From positions 1 to 49,437 of the IMG/VR virus record IMGVR_UViG_3300029918_000007: DNA of 49,437 bases; one strand, 5' to 3'. Position numbers and translations under genes: made by a program. Positions within the stretch are counted from its first letter, which is position 1. Each line of letters starts with the position of its first letter. This DNA comes from a virus. Positions 17,746 to 25,680 of the stretch are shown piece after piece. The notes beneath the pieces were generated by a model. That model made no database searches. It saw only the letters and a list, made by a program, of their open reading frames with translations, and was not told the DNA's origin.

Positions 17746-18138
17746 TTATTCAGCGTAAATATCGACAATGCCATTTTCCTGGACATGCCGGGTCGCAACA
17801 TAGCCTTCATAAGCTAGTTTGTCTTCAATGACACAGCAACCATACTCCTGCTTCAATGCTTCACAGTTACTACCCAAAGTCTTGGAGATGCTACCATCAT
17901 AGAAATCACCGTACAGTTCGATTTCTCCGGTAGTCTCGTTCAACTTCATTCCGATATCATATCCATTATTGGGGTTTTTGGCCACCATTGGATAAACCTC
18001 ATTTCTAGCCGGGTCACTAGGATAAGTGTTGATTTTGCTGTCGTTTTCAATCTTCCAACCGAAATGTGTAAGCGCTCTTTGAAAAGAGGTCATGAATTCG
18101 GTTTTGAATTGAGTGTTGATTTTTACAGTGTGTGACAT
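17746..18138 (-). CDS. DUF1257 (Ycf35-like) protein
   Basis: This 130-residue protein matches the DUF1257/Ycf35 pattern. It opens MSHTVKINTQFKT, has a helix and ALTHFGW, then NGYDIGMKLNETTGEIELYG, DFYDG and the end of a helix with ALKQEYG. The family is known from plastids, cyanobacteria and other bacteria, usually next to Ycf46-type AAA+ ATPases, and lacks a defined function. Here it is in the same unit as the AAA+ gene and DUF2997. No SD sequence precedes it. Confidence 0.7.
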   Translation of the reverse strand: MSHTVKINTQFKTEFMTSFQRALTHFGWKIENDSKINTYPSDPARNEVYPMVAKNPNNGYDIGMKLNETTGEIELYGDFYDGSISKTLGSNCEALKQEYGCCVIEDKLAYEGYVATRHVQENGIVDIYAE

Positions 18139-18156
18139 ATGTTATTTATGTGTTGT

Positions 18157-18519
18157 TTATTGTTGAATTTCAATTAATTTTTTTACTTCATTAACCAACA
18201 ACTCATCCATTGGTTGTATAGCTAAATCTGTTATTCTATCTGCTTTGTTGTTATCGTAAATATCTGCTTCTAACGTTATTCTAAGCTTTTCTTTAGGCAC
18301 TACGAATACCTTGTTCTTTTCCTTACTAGTATCACCTTTAAAGACATAAGTTTCAACTCCTTTTTCTATTGATTTTGCCTTACTACCGTTATAATCAAAA
18401 GAAGCATTATTTAGAATTGCCACTGCTTCAAAAAGTGGAATACTGACAATTTCTGTCTTACCTGCCAACTTAATATATACCATATCTAACGGGTATGGCA
18501 TTCCTTCAAATATTACCAT
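18157..18519 (-). CDS. Unknown 120-residue protein in Ycf46 cluster
   Basis: A soluble alpha/beta protein begins MVIFEGMPYPLDMVYIKLAG and contains a conserved-looking FEAVAILNNASFDYNGSKAK stretch. Function is unknown. It lies three bases from the DUF3150-like gene and 18 bases from the DUF1257 gene, so it belongs to the same module. The start is chosen for the AATTATG context. Confidence 0.5.
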   Translation of the reverse strand: MVIFEGMPYPLDMVYIKLAGKTEIVSIPLFEAVAILNNASFDYNGSKAKSIEKGVETYVFKGDTSKEKNKVFVVPKEKLRITLEADIYDNNKADRITDLAIQPMDELLVNEVKKLIEIQQ

Positions 18520-18522
18520 AAT

Positions 18523-19509
18523 TCATAGTTCATCAAAATCCAATCTTCTAGTATACTCACCGGTCAAGGTGTCAATATCACTAATGGATTTTGCAGTTTC
18601 AAGGGTAGTATTAATGGCTGTATTAAGCCTTTGCACAATCTCAGCGTCTGATTTAAAATCAGCTCCAGAACTAATCAACTTCTTTACAATAGCCAGATTT
18701 TGTTTAACTTTCTGGTCATCAAGAAAATCCAAGGCATCAAAACTATCAATAGCTGCCTTCATTGTCTTTAAATTTGCACCAGAAATAACTTCTCTATTTT
18801 GTATCTTTTGCGCCATCACTTCGAAAGTCTTTACTATCTCACCACGCAACGCCAAAGTACTCTCTTTAAGAAAGGATTCCATTTGCGTTAAATGATGCTG
18901 ATATTGTTCTTTCATTAGTGCCTCATATTTAGCTGAGGCCTTTTCAGCTGCTAAATTTTGAGCAATAATTTCCGTCCTTGTCACCTTATCCATCTTCTTC
19001 GGAAATGCTACTTCATACAAACTTATGCTAAAATTATACCTGCTTCTAACTTCACTTATAGGTAGATAACAAGGTAACAGATTATCTTCATAATCCGGGT
19101 ACTTGTCCAGCATTTGTTGTTTGTATACTTCGTAATTAGTAATAAGATTATCAACTTGCTTGAAAAACTCGGCTCGGTACTTATCCAATTCTATACTAAC
19201 CTTCTCTAACAGCTTGGTGGGGACAAAATGAGCATCAGCTATTGGATATTGATGTGAATTGTGGATCAAGTATGCCCTGGCTGCCGATTCTATTCTTGAA
19301 AAAACCAACCTAACTTCATCAGTAAAAAGTGCTTTCTTTCCAATAGTCACAAATGCCGGGATTTTACTATCTTTTTCCTCGATTCCTAAATCCTTGGTAT
19401 CTGCTCCTACCATCATACTCCATTTACTGACATGTACTTGTACTAATTTTCCTGATTGAAATAAGTTTCTAGTCCGTTTCTCCAAATCAGGCAATGCTAC
19501 ATTCTTCAT
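18523..19509 (-). CDS. DUF3150-like protein
   Basis: This 328-residue, mainly helical protein has the layout I associate with DUF3150: a short beta start with VSKWSMMVG, then GKKAL, a helix (SRIESAARAYLIHNS), a VPTKLLEK turn, and a long helix ending in YPDYEDN. The C-terminal half is coiled-coil-like. DUF3150 genes in other phages often lie beside AAA+ ATPases, and here the Ycf46-type ATPase is one gene upstream. The assignment is from pattern memory and should be searched. Confidence 0.5.
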   Translation of the reverse strand: MKNVALPDLEKRTRNLFQSGKLVQVHVSKWSMMVGADTKDLGIEEKDSKIPAFVTIGKKALFTDEVRLVFSRIESAARAYLIHNSHQYPIADAHFVPTKLLEKVSIELDKYRAEFFKQVDNLITNYEVYKQQMLDKYPDYEDNLLPCYLPISEVRSRYNFSISLYEVAFPKKMDKVTRTEIIAQNLAAEKASAKYEALMKEQYQHHLTQMESFLKESTLALRGEIVKTFEVMAQKIQNREVISGANLKTMKAAIDSFDALDFLDDQKVKQNLAIVKKLISSGADFKSDAEIVQRLNTAINTTLETAKSISDIDTLTGEYTRRLDFDEL

Positions 19510-19511
19510 AA

Positions 19512-19922
19512 TTAATCAGGTTTTTTATGTGCTATAAGATTAAGTCTTACCACTTTTCCGTTTTCGAAGTAGGCGGAAAACTCTATCCAACCAGTATAAT
19601 CTTTTCCAAGAGCTTCATAAAAACAAATCTCTCCGGTAAAAATAACTTGTTCCCACCGTCTATTAACCTTGGCACCACAACCTATGAATCCTCGCAACCC
19701 CTTTAATTCTTCTGGAGGTTCTTGGTCAGGATGATTTTTAATCCATATACCTCGTTCACTCTGATCTTCTTGATCATAATTCTCATACCAAAGTGTGCCG
19801 TCCTCCCTAATCTCGTATAAATCACAAGCTTGGGCAGGAGTATCTTTGGTTTGAAATGTAGTATTTTGAAACTCAGTGACTGGTAATGGATATTTGCATT
19901 TTATTTGATCGAACATTCCCAT
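19512..19922 (-). CDS. Conserved MGMFD-type phage protein
   Basis: This 136-residue protein opens MGMFDQIKCKYPLP, a start shared by a widespread family of small phage and prophage proteins of unknown function. It is acidic and beta-rich (GTLWYENYDQEDQSERG, then TGWIEFSAYFENGKVVRL). It lies two bases from the DUF3150-like gene and follows a hairpin that separates it from AAA+ exon 2. No catalytic motif is visible. Confidence 0.55.
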   Translation of the reverse strand: MGMFDQIKCKYPLPVTEFQNTTFQTKDTPAQACDLYEIREDGTLWYENYDQEDQSERGIWIKNHPDQEPPEELKGLRGFIGCGAKVNRRWEQVIFTGEICFYEALGKDYTGWIEFSAYFENGKVVRLNLIAHKKPD

Positions 19923-19931
19923 AAATAGATA

Positions 19932-19966
19932 GGGGAAGCTAGTTTAATGCTAGCTTCCCCATATTT
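19932..19966 (-). terminator. Hairpin between AAA+ gene and MGMFD gene
   Basis: An 11-bp perfect stem (GGGGAAGCTAG / CTAGCTTCCCC) has a 7-base loop. The minus-strand side runs TATCTATTTATG straight into the next start codon, giving a weak U-run. The plus-strand side has ATATTTTT, so termination could be stronger in the other direction. Confidence 0.55.
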
Positions 19967-20734
19967 TTAGTTAAACGGATCTAACGCTCTGTCTTCACCG
20001 TTACCTTCAGTTCTTCGCTTAGTTTCATCCATGGTAAACATTTTCACTGAACCACTAACGCTAGCAACTCTGAGCTTGCCCACCGCCTTCTCCCGCATAG
20101 CATCAATATCAACTTTGGACGTAACGCTGATTGGTTGAGTACTGTTAATCTCATCCAGCAAGTCAGTGTTAGTGAATTCCTTACCATCTTTATCAAACCG
20201 GTTAAACATGGCACCTTTGATAACTTCTTCAATTTCAGCACCAGTAAAACCTTCAGTCTTCTCAGCAAGTTTAGCCAGGTTATACTTGGCTGGCTCTCGA
20301 AAATACCGCTTAATTAACACATCAAAGATCGATATTCTCTCAGCTAGTGTAGGCAAGTCGACCCAGAATACATCATCAAACCTGCCTTTACGAATAAACT
20401 CGGGTGGGAGTTTAGTATGATCATTAGTGGTGGCTATAACAAATACGGGAGATTTGTGATCACTCAACCAACTTAATAGTGTAGCAAACGTACGAGAAGA
20501 TGTACCTGAGTCACCAGCACCAGATACTGCATTACGATTCAGACCTTTTTCAATTTCGTCGATGAACAACACACACCGTCCAATACTATCAACTGTTTCA
20601 ATTACTCTACGGAAGTTTTCCTCACTTTCACCCACATACTTACCAAATAAACTTCCTATATCTAACTGAAACAACGGAAAGCCAAACTGATTTGCAGTGG
20701 CTTTGGCAATTGCTGTTTTCCCTGTTCCTGGTAT
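19967..20734 (-). CDS. Ycf46-type AAA+ ATPase, exon 2 (ATPase core)
   Basis: The 255-residue second exon starts inside the Walker A motif (IPGTGKT) and holds the AAA+ core: Walker B CVLFIDEIEK, sensor 1 FVIATTND, arginine-finger region IRKGRFDD and the small helical domain. Read alone it could start from a TTG, but it would lack half the P-loop. Joining it to the exon ending at 21041 across a 306-base group I intron restores LLAGIPGTGKT in frame and gives a 558-residue protein. The 3' splice site is after the G at 20735. Confidence 0.9.
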   Translation of the reverse strand: MPGTGKTAIAKATANQFGFPLFQLDIGSLFGKYVGESEENFRRVIETVDSIGRCVLFIDEIEKGLNRNAVSGAGDSGTSSRTFATLLSWLSDHKSPVFVIATTNDHTKLPPEFIRKGRFDDVFWVDLPTLAERISIFDVLIKRYFREPAKYNLAKLAEKTEGFTGAEIEEVIKGAMFNRFDKDGKEFTNTDLLDEINSTQPISVTSKVDIDAMREKAVGKLRVASVSGSVKMFTMDETKRRTEGNGEDRALDPFN

Positions 20735-21040
20735 CAATTTTGTTATCGTAAAGGCTTTTTATCCTCTACTTCTATGGCTTAGTATCTTACGCACATAGTT
20801 CGGCATATATATTCAACCTATTTCTAGGTTGCAGCGGTCTCTTGGTGGCTTATTACATCCACTATGCTCTGCCCCTGGTTAAATAGAATAATCTATAGAA
20901 CCTTCAGGTCGGATTCCCTCATTTTTAATAGGGTCCCCGATTTTTTCCGCTGTAAGCTTCGCTCCATTACTAGAGCGACCGGCATAAAAACTAACGAATA
21001 TATTATTTACCATAACCAAAGGTATTCGTCAATTTAATTC
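20735..21040 (-). ncRNA. Group I self-splicing intron in the AAA+ gene
   Basis: The intron starts after a U (GGT) and ends in G. Paired elements occur in the canonical order on the minus strand. P1 pairs exon TGGCTGGT with the guide GCCGGTCG at 20976-20983, with U.G at the splice site. P2 is at 20960-20977. P3 is ACAGCGG (20947-20953) with CCGCTG (20832-20837). P4/P5 lie at 20907-20940. P7 pairs GCATAG (20862-20867) with CTATGT (20793-20798). P8 is the hairpin 20814-20831. No endonuclease gene is inside. Confidence 0.88.
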
Positions 21041-21949
21041 ACCAGCCAGTAGAACTCCCTTAGGGTACGGCAAATGATAATCTCTAGCTTTCTGACTATA
21101 AGCTTTAGATCTCACTTCTGTCCATTTCTTCAAGCCATCCAAACCACCAATATGCTCATAAGTAATATCAGATTGTTGATATTGTAACTGACCACCACGC
21201 TTGACTTGTTTAACCTTCTCGTTAAATACACTAAGGACGAAAGAAGCATTAAATTCATGATTCTCAATAATAGCCAAACTTACTGCATCATGAGCTTCAC
21301 TAAATGTAAGTCCTTTCAGAGCTTCAATAGTAGCTTGCTTAATGTCAGGATCAATCTTCTTTTCCGGCTCACCCTTCTCCTCATTCTTTTTATTAAAGAT
21401 GGCTACTACGGACATTAAAATACCCTCTAATTGCTTTTCATCAGGGAGGTGGAAATCCAGAATTTGAATCTCCTTCTCCAACTCTACAGGAATCTTAATG
21501 ATAGGAGATATAAACACCAACATATTTCCCTTACACTTCAAATCATCAATGGCATTACGAATAGGCCGGACTTGCCCAGGAGCTTCAATATAAGGATGGA
21601 AATCCTTCATAATGATAATATTCCGTCCAGTTCCATTAGGCAACGCTTTAATGCTCTCAATTGCATTAGTCAGGCCATAATCCTTGGGTCCTGCATTAGG
21701 TCCTGTACTTGTGCCAACACCACCTTTAACGGATTCAAAGTTGTTAATAACAGACTTGTCAGCATTTTTAACATATTTCTCCAACAATCTCTTACAATCC
21801 CAACTATATATGGTTATTTGTTTAGCATCAGCAACCGCATTAATGATACTTCTGGTTACTCTGCTTTCTTCGTGAGTCCTGATCCAAAGGATGGGATAAC
21901 TAGCACGAAGATAGTTCTTAAATTTATCTTCAAACGATATCTTTTGCAT
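21041..21949 (-). CDS. Ycf46-type AAA+ ATPase, exon 1 (N-terminal domain)
   Basis: The 303-residue first exon holds the Ycf46-type N-terminal domain: YLRASYPILWIRTHEESRV, a segment with YSWDCKRLLEKY, NIIIMKDFHPYI and a helical region with FSEAHDAVSLA. It ends with IGGLDGLKKW and GVLLAG, the first half of Walker A. Without splicing, translation stops after three more codons. The family is an AAA+ ATPase of unknown substrate linked to DUF1257 and DUF2997 genes. The start overlaps nothing and is one base from the upstream stop. Confidence 0.9.
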
Positions 21950-21950
21950 T

Positions 21951-22316
21951 TTACTGGTTTATGTTTAGTAGTTGTGTTATTTCGTTATTCAGTCCAGGAT
22001 CGGTTTCCTGGGCCAAAAGTTTATGAGCTATTAATTGTGCTGGTTGTAATCCACTGCAATCATGGTTTTCTAACAAATCGACTCTATCTATTTCAATCTC
22101 CTCATTCTCCAATTCTGGGGTTGAGGAAGTATTAAGCTTTTCCAAATCTTCAAGATAAACTTCTACAGCAGCATCATTGAAGTTTATTACAGCATATTCT
22201 TCTTTTACAGATAAAACCTTGCCTTGTTTACCGTATAGAGTAGAGAATATATCATCAGCGAGATACCGTTGAGCAAAAACAACGGTATCTCCTTCATTTA
22301 TCAGATTTTTTGACAT
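21951..22316 (-). CDS. Unknown 121-residue protein upstream of AAA+ gene
   Basis: The N-terminal half reads like a small KOW/SH3-type barrel (GDTVVFAQRYLADDI, YGKQGKVLSVKEEYAVINF). The C-terminal half is helical and acidic. Function is unknown. It ends one base before the AAA+ exon 1 start and overlaps the small upstream gene, so it is part of the same unit. Confidence 0.5.
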   Translation of the reverse strand: MSKNLINEGDTVVFAQRYLADDIFSTLYGKQGKVLSVKEEYAVINFNDAAVEVYLEDLEKLNTSSTPELENEEIEIDRVDLLENHDCSGLQPAQLIAHKLLAQETDPGLNNEITQLLNINQ

Positions 22317-22431
22317 TCGATTTAGCGGCAGAGTTTAGTATAGGTGCAGTATTAGTTTCGTACACTCCTTTAATTTTAGAATGTTTTTTGGGTTTGGATC
22401 GAGAATTGTATTTTTTAGCAGATCTTGACAT
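22294..22431 (-). CDS. Small 45-residue basic protein
   Basis: A short frame beginning MSRSAKKYNSRSKPKKHSKI is very rich in Lys, Arg and Ser. Its end overlaps the start of the 121-residue gene by 23 bases in another frame. It is the first gene of the leftward replication block, facing the terminase gene across 136 bases. The charge suggests nucleic-acid or polyanion binding; this is inference. Confidence 0.5.
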   Translation of the reverse strand: MSRSAKKYNSRSKPKKHSKIKGVYETNTAPILNSAAKSNVKKSDK

Positions 22432-22567
22432 AAGATGTAAAGCTAGTTAAGATTAGTTGTTATTTGAGTAAGATGTTTAAAAGTGACAGGATTTCAATTA
22501 AGCATAGTTTAAGAAAATGAAAACAAATAGAAAGACCTAGATCTAAACTATCTACTTCATTAACCTT

Positions 22568-24244
22568 ATGCTTTCTATCCATAATATATATCAGCAAGCG
22601 GCAGCGTTGTTTAAACAGACGGATCAAAAGTCACGATTTCTAGCAAGACAGCTGCTATTCTTGAATAGTCCTCTATCCAAGCTCGTAGAACTTTATCTAT
22701 ATAACAACGAAGGACAGCCACAAAAGTTGGATAAATTCCCAATGATGCGGTCTATCTATGACGGACTACCAAGAAAGTTATTATTAAAGTGTTCAAGAAA
22801 GACGTTAAAATCAACGTTAGTCAGTAATATGATAGCTTTGAATTTAGTTCGATATAATTACTATCGAATGATGTATGTTGCACCTAACGAACAGGCTACA
22901 AAAAGATTTTCACATGATTATTTAACTGCCAGATTTGCCAGCCCACCACTACAAAAGATCATCAGCAAACTATCTAAAAATGATGTCTATGTTAAGGAAG
23001 TAGCTGATAGTAATAGTAATATCATACTAACTTATGCTAGTGAGGATGCATCACGTACTAGAGGTCCCGCTACGGATTCCAACATCTTCGACGAGTGCCA
23101 GGGGATGAATCTGGATATTATACCAGTTGTAAATGAAACCATGGCTATTAGTCCAATTAAACGAGAAACATATGCTGGTACTCCTCTTACTACAGATAAT
23201 ACTATTAATACTATCTGGAAGAAGGGGCATCAAATGGAATGGATGACTAAATGTGAAGGCTGCAATCACTGGAATTCACTTACAGAAGCTAATGAGCCTC
23301 TAAAAATGATTCTTAAACAAGGGTTGAGTTGCAGTAAGTGCAGCAAGCTTCTAAATACTAATATAGGTCAGTGGATTGACTTTAACCCAGGGGAACATGA
23401 ATTATATGGATTTCATCTAGCTCAACCTATCCTACCATATTACAATCAAAGAGAAAAGGATTGGAAGGAAATATATAATAAGGTTCATAATATAGATAGT
23501 AACTATAGTGTTCTACAAGTTTACAACGAAGTATTTGGTCTGGCTTATGATATTGGTAGTAAACCTATTACTGAGGAACACTTAAAATCATTATGTGTGC
23601 TAGGTCCAATGAATACCATCTATCAGCGTAATGCAACTAGATACCAGTATATAGTTGGTGGTGTTGATTGGGGAGTGAATCCTGAAAGCTCCAGAACTGT
23701 GTTTACATTAATGGGTTTAAGACATGATGGTTATCTAGAAGTGTTCTATATCAGGATTTTTAAGAATACCGACTATGAACTCCAGATAAGAGAGATTGCT
23801 GACATTTGTAGGGTATATCAGCCAACTCTCTTCACTGATTCCGGACCTGACCCGATTAGAGGAAAAATGCTGGGTAACTTATATAATAGCTCAATGACAC
23901 AATTAGTAAGTTACCGTGAAATGAATTTAACTCAATATACAGACTTTCCACCTGATGCTTTGGATTGGAGCCAGACTAGATGGTGTCTTAATCGAAGTGA
24001 AGTAATGAGTTTCACCTTTGAACTAATAAAGAAATCCAAGATACTATTACCTTGCTGGGAGGATAGTAGTGAGGCTTGCCAGGATATTCTTTCTATATTT
24101 ACTGAAGTTAAAGAAGATAACCTTAGAAGCAAGATATTTTACAGACACCGTGACCCTGATGATGCATTTCATTGTATTACTTGGTGTGCTTGTGCTGCTC
24201 ATCTCTGGAATGGTAATAGCTTCTTTACTACTCACAATATCTAA
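22568..24244 (+). CDS. terL: Terminase large subunit, GpA-type
   Basis: This 558-residue packaging motor matches lambda GpA-type terminases. The ATPase domain has a Walker A-like LLKCSRKTLKST and Walker B NIFDECQG. A zinc-finger-like insert CEGC...CSKC lies at about residues 230-260. The nuclease domain has GGVDWGVN, FTDSGPDP and DPDDAFH, the expected acidic metal ligands. It is on the plus strand, facing away from the replication block. In the 136-base gap to 22431 I see no convincing -35/-10 pair. The end overlaps a convergent small gene by four bases. Confidence 0.9.
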   Translation: MLSIHNIYQQAAALFKQTDQKSRFLARQLLFLNSPLSKLVELYLYNNEGQPQKLDKFPMMRSIYDGLPRKLLLKCSRKTLKSTLVSNMIALNLVRYNYYRMMYVAPNEQATKRFSHDYLTARFASPPLQKIISKLSKNDVYVKEVADSNSNIILTYASEDASRTRGPATDSNIFDECQGMNLDIIPVVNETMAISPIKRETYAGTPLTTDNTINTIWKKGHQMEWMTKCEGCNHWNSLTEANEPLKMILKQGLSCSKCSKLLNTNIGQWIDFNPGEHELYGFHLAQPILPYYNQREKDWKEIYNKVHNIDSNYSVLQVYNEVFGLAYDIGSKPITEEHLKSLCVLGPMNTIYQRNATRYQYIVGGVDWGVNPESSRTVFTLMGLRHDGYLEVFYIRIFKNTDYELQIREIADICRVYQPTLFTDSGPDPIRGKMLGNLYNSSMTQLVSYREMNLTQYTDFPPDALDWSQTRWCLNRSEVMSFTFELIKKSKILLPCWEDSSEACQDILSIFTEVKEDNLRSKIFYRHRDPDDAFHCITWCACAAHLWNGNSFFTTHNI

Positions 24245-24459
24245 ATGGTTGTAGTTTTTGATTGATTAGACTTTGAGATTTTAGGAGTCTTTACTACTCT
24301 ATGAAGCCCTCTTGTTTCATTTACTATTCCTTCTTCAGGCCAGATACTTACAGTAAAATACTTATCTTCAGGAATATCACAATAACTACGAACTTTACTA
24401 TCATTAACTAGAGGATTTGAAATATACTCTTTAAACTGAGCTGGAGTGAGTTTCTTCAT
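24241..24459 (-). CDS. Unknown 72-residue protein
   Basis: A small basic protein begins MKKLTPAQFKEYISNPLV and ends in a Ser/Lys/Thr-rich tail (KISKSNQSKTTTI). Function is unknown. It is convergent with the terminase gene, overlapping by four bases, and lies three bases after the next small gene. It is the last gene of a short minus-strand cluster of orphans. Confidence 0.45.
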   Translation of the reverse strand: MKKLTPAQFKEYISNPLVNDSKVRSYCDIPEDKYFTVSIWPEEGIVNETRGLHRVVKTPKISKSNQSKTTTI

Positions 24460-24462
24460 TTA

Positions 24463-24648
24463 TCATTCAATCATAGTTCCATCTCTAATACCTTTTTCGA
24501 TATTTCTACCTCTCTCAATCCCTAACTCATAACCAAGAGAAAAAGAAAGGAAGTCTATTTCAATCTTAAGGTTATCCCATTGTCTTTTTAGTTCTTTGTG
24601 TTCAGTTTCAAAACTGATCTTCTTTAGTTTCTTTGTTTTAGTACTCAT
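24463..24648 (-). CDS. Small protein, paralogue of 25163-25366
   Basis: This 61-residue protein has the pattern MSTKTKKLKKISFETE, a helical middle, and the end GIERGRNIEKGIRDGTMIE. The gene at 25163-25366 shares the head (MKTKKPKKINSDTE) and tail (GFMRGREVEKGLTDGIMIE), so the two arose by duplication with one gene between them. Function is unknown; the basic head and Arg-Gly-Arg core could contact nucleic acid. Confidence 0.55.
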   Translation of the reverse strand: MSTKTKKLKKISFETEHKELKRQWDNLKIEIDFLSFSLGYELGIERGRNIEKGIRDGTMIE

Positions 24649-24653
24649 ATTGT

Positions 24654-25160
24654 TTAGTTATTCCATCTAGGAATTCGTTGTAACCTACCAGTTTTGGGAT
24701 TAAGTTTACGCCTAATATCTTGGAAATAATTGAGATAATCCACTGGATTTTTGTATTCACTCCACTGTTTGATAAAGGCAAGTGCATCCTTTGGACGCTC
24801 AAAAAAGAGAGAAAAGGAAATCTGATCTTTCACATTGTATTGGTCTGTGCCTACTCCCCATCCTTTAGAAAGGGATAACTCGGTACGTCCTTCCATTTTG
24901 CAATTTTTGTCTTTGACATTCGCATCTAACCATTGAACTACTTCTGGTTTGAGACAATAAACGTCTTCCATTCTCTTTCGTCCAAATTCATCTACTTCAA
25001 TCTGAAATTTATCTAATATAGTATTCCAATCAGTTGTATTCTTACCAGCATATATGTCTTCTCTACAAGCATACTTTTCCATACTAACAATCACTTGACA
25101 GTCATATACACCTCCCCAAATAGAATCAAAACACCAGCAATGATTAATTAAAACATTCAT
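24654..25160 (-). CDS. Unknown 168-residue protein between paralogues
   Basis: This is not recognised. It begins MNVLINHCWCFDSIWGG and is rich in Trp, Cys and charged residues, with a basic C-terminus (RKLNPKTGRLQRIPRWNN). The two small paralogues flank it with gaps of two and five bases. A region with SFSLFFERPKDALAFIKQW looks like a folded alpha/beta unit. No motif supports a function. Confidence 0.45.
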   Translation of the reverse strand: MNVLINHCWCFDSIWGGVYDCQVIVSMEKYACREDIYAGKNTTDWNTILDKFQIEVDEFGRKRMEDVYCLKPEVVQWLDANVKDKNCKMEGRTELSLSKGWGVGTDQYNVKDQISFSLFFERPKDALAFIKQWSEYKNPVDYLNYFQDIRRKLNPKTGRLQRIPRWNN

Positions 25161-25162
25161 AT

Positions 25163-25366
25163 TTAGCCTCCTTCAATCATAATTCCATCAGTTAAACCTT
25201 TTTCAACCTCTCTACCTCTCATAAATCCAATATAATAAGCATCTGTAAATAATTGAGCAGGGATGATGTTACAAGGATCTTTATCTTTAGCATACTTCTT
25301 CCAATGTTCATCTAGTACAACCTTTTCAGTATCAGAATTAATCTTCTTTGGTTTCTTTGTTTTCAT
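25163..25366 (-). CDS. Small protein, paralogue of 24463-24648
   Basis: This 67-residue protein shares a basic head (MKTKKPKKINSDTE) and the tail GREVEKGLTDGIMIEGG with the gene at 24463-24648, while the middle differs (KDPCNIIPAQLFTDAYYIGF). It lies four bases after the stop of the next gene upstream (25371-25589). No function can be assigned. Confidence 0.55.
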   Translation of the reverse strand: MKTKKPKKINSDTEKVVLDEHWKKYAKDKDPCNIIPAQLFTDAYYIGFMRGREVEKGLTDGIMIEGG

Positions 25367-25370
25367 ATTC

Positions 25371-25589
25371 TTATTTTAGATATATCTTCTCAATTTTTTC
25401 AGACCCAGTAAGTCTATCAATAATTAAATACTCAACATAGTTACGTTGAAACTCTGAACCGGGAATTCTGAGTCCTGTATAGCCACAACTTTTAAACCAC
25501 TGCTCACTACCCCTAGCATGAATAGTTTTCTTATAACGATTGAAGAGTCTGTCCCATAAATTAAGTTTTTCAGGTAGATGATTACTCAT
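25371..25589 (-). CDS. Unknown 72-residue protein
   Basis: A basic small protein begins MSNHLPEKLNLWDRLFNRYK and continues with WFKSCGYTGLRIPGSEFQRN. Function is unknown. Its ATG follows the tRNA-like element by six bases, so it may depend on processing of that RNA. Confidence 0.45.
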   Translation of the reverse strand: MSNHLPEKLNLWDRLFNRYKKTIHARGSEQWFKSCGYTGLRIPGSEFQRNYVEYLIIDRLTGSEKIEKIYLK

Positions 25590-25595
25590 ATTTGT

Positions 25596-25671
25596 TGTGC
25601 TTGAAAGAATTCGAATCTTTGTCCAAAACAGTATTTAAACTGGTTTGTGCATTCCAATCTGCCACAAGCAC
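25596..25671 (-). tRNA. tRNA-like gene with abnormal anticodon arm
   Basis: A 76-base minus-strand element has a perfect 7-bp acceptor stem (GTGCTTG / CAAGCAC), U8, a D-arm with GG in the loop (GCAGATTGGAATGC), and a perfect T-arm (AAAGA-TTCGAAT-TCTTT). The anticodon arm is odd: CAGT/ACTG closes a 6-base loop TTAAAT, or CAG/CTG closes an 8-base loop TTTAAATA, so the anticodon is unclear (UAA is one reading, but the long variable arm of tRNA-Leu is missing). No CCA is encoded. It could be a degenerate tRNA or a mimic. Confidence 0.5.
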
Positions 25672-25680
25672 ATTAGAATG

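Noticed and set aside
20735-21040. Group II intron or frameshift as the cause of the split AAA+ gene
   Set aside because: There is no domain V, the 3' end is G rather than AY, and ordered group I pairings P1-P8 can be drawn. A single frameshift would not need a 306-base insert.
22432-22567. Promoters in the divergent gap before terL
   Set aside because: Several AT-rich -10-like hexamers exist, but none has a -35 at 16-18 bp, so no confident site was called.
24047-24254. Extra short frames on both strands inside the terL end
   Set aside because: They are shadows of terL in other frames with no supporting start context, overlap or conservation pattern.
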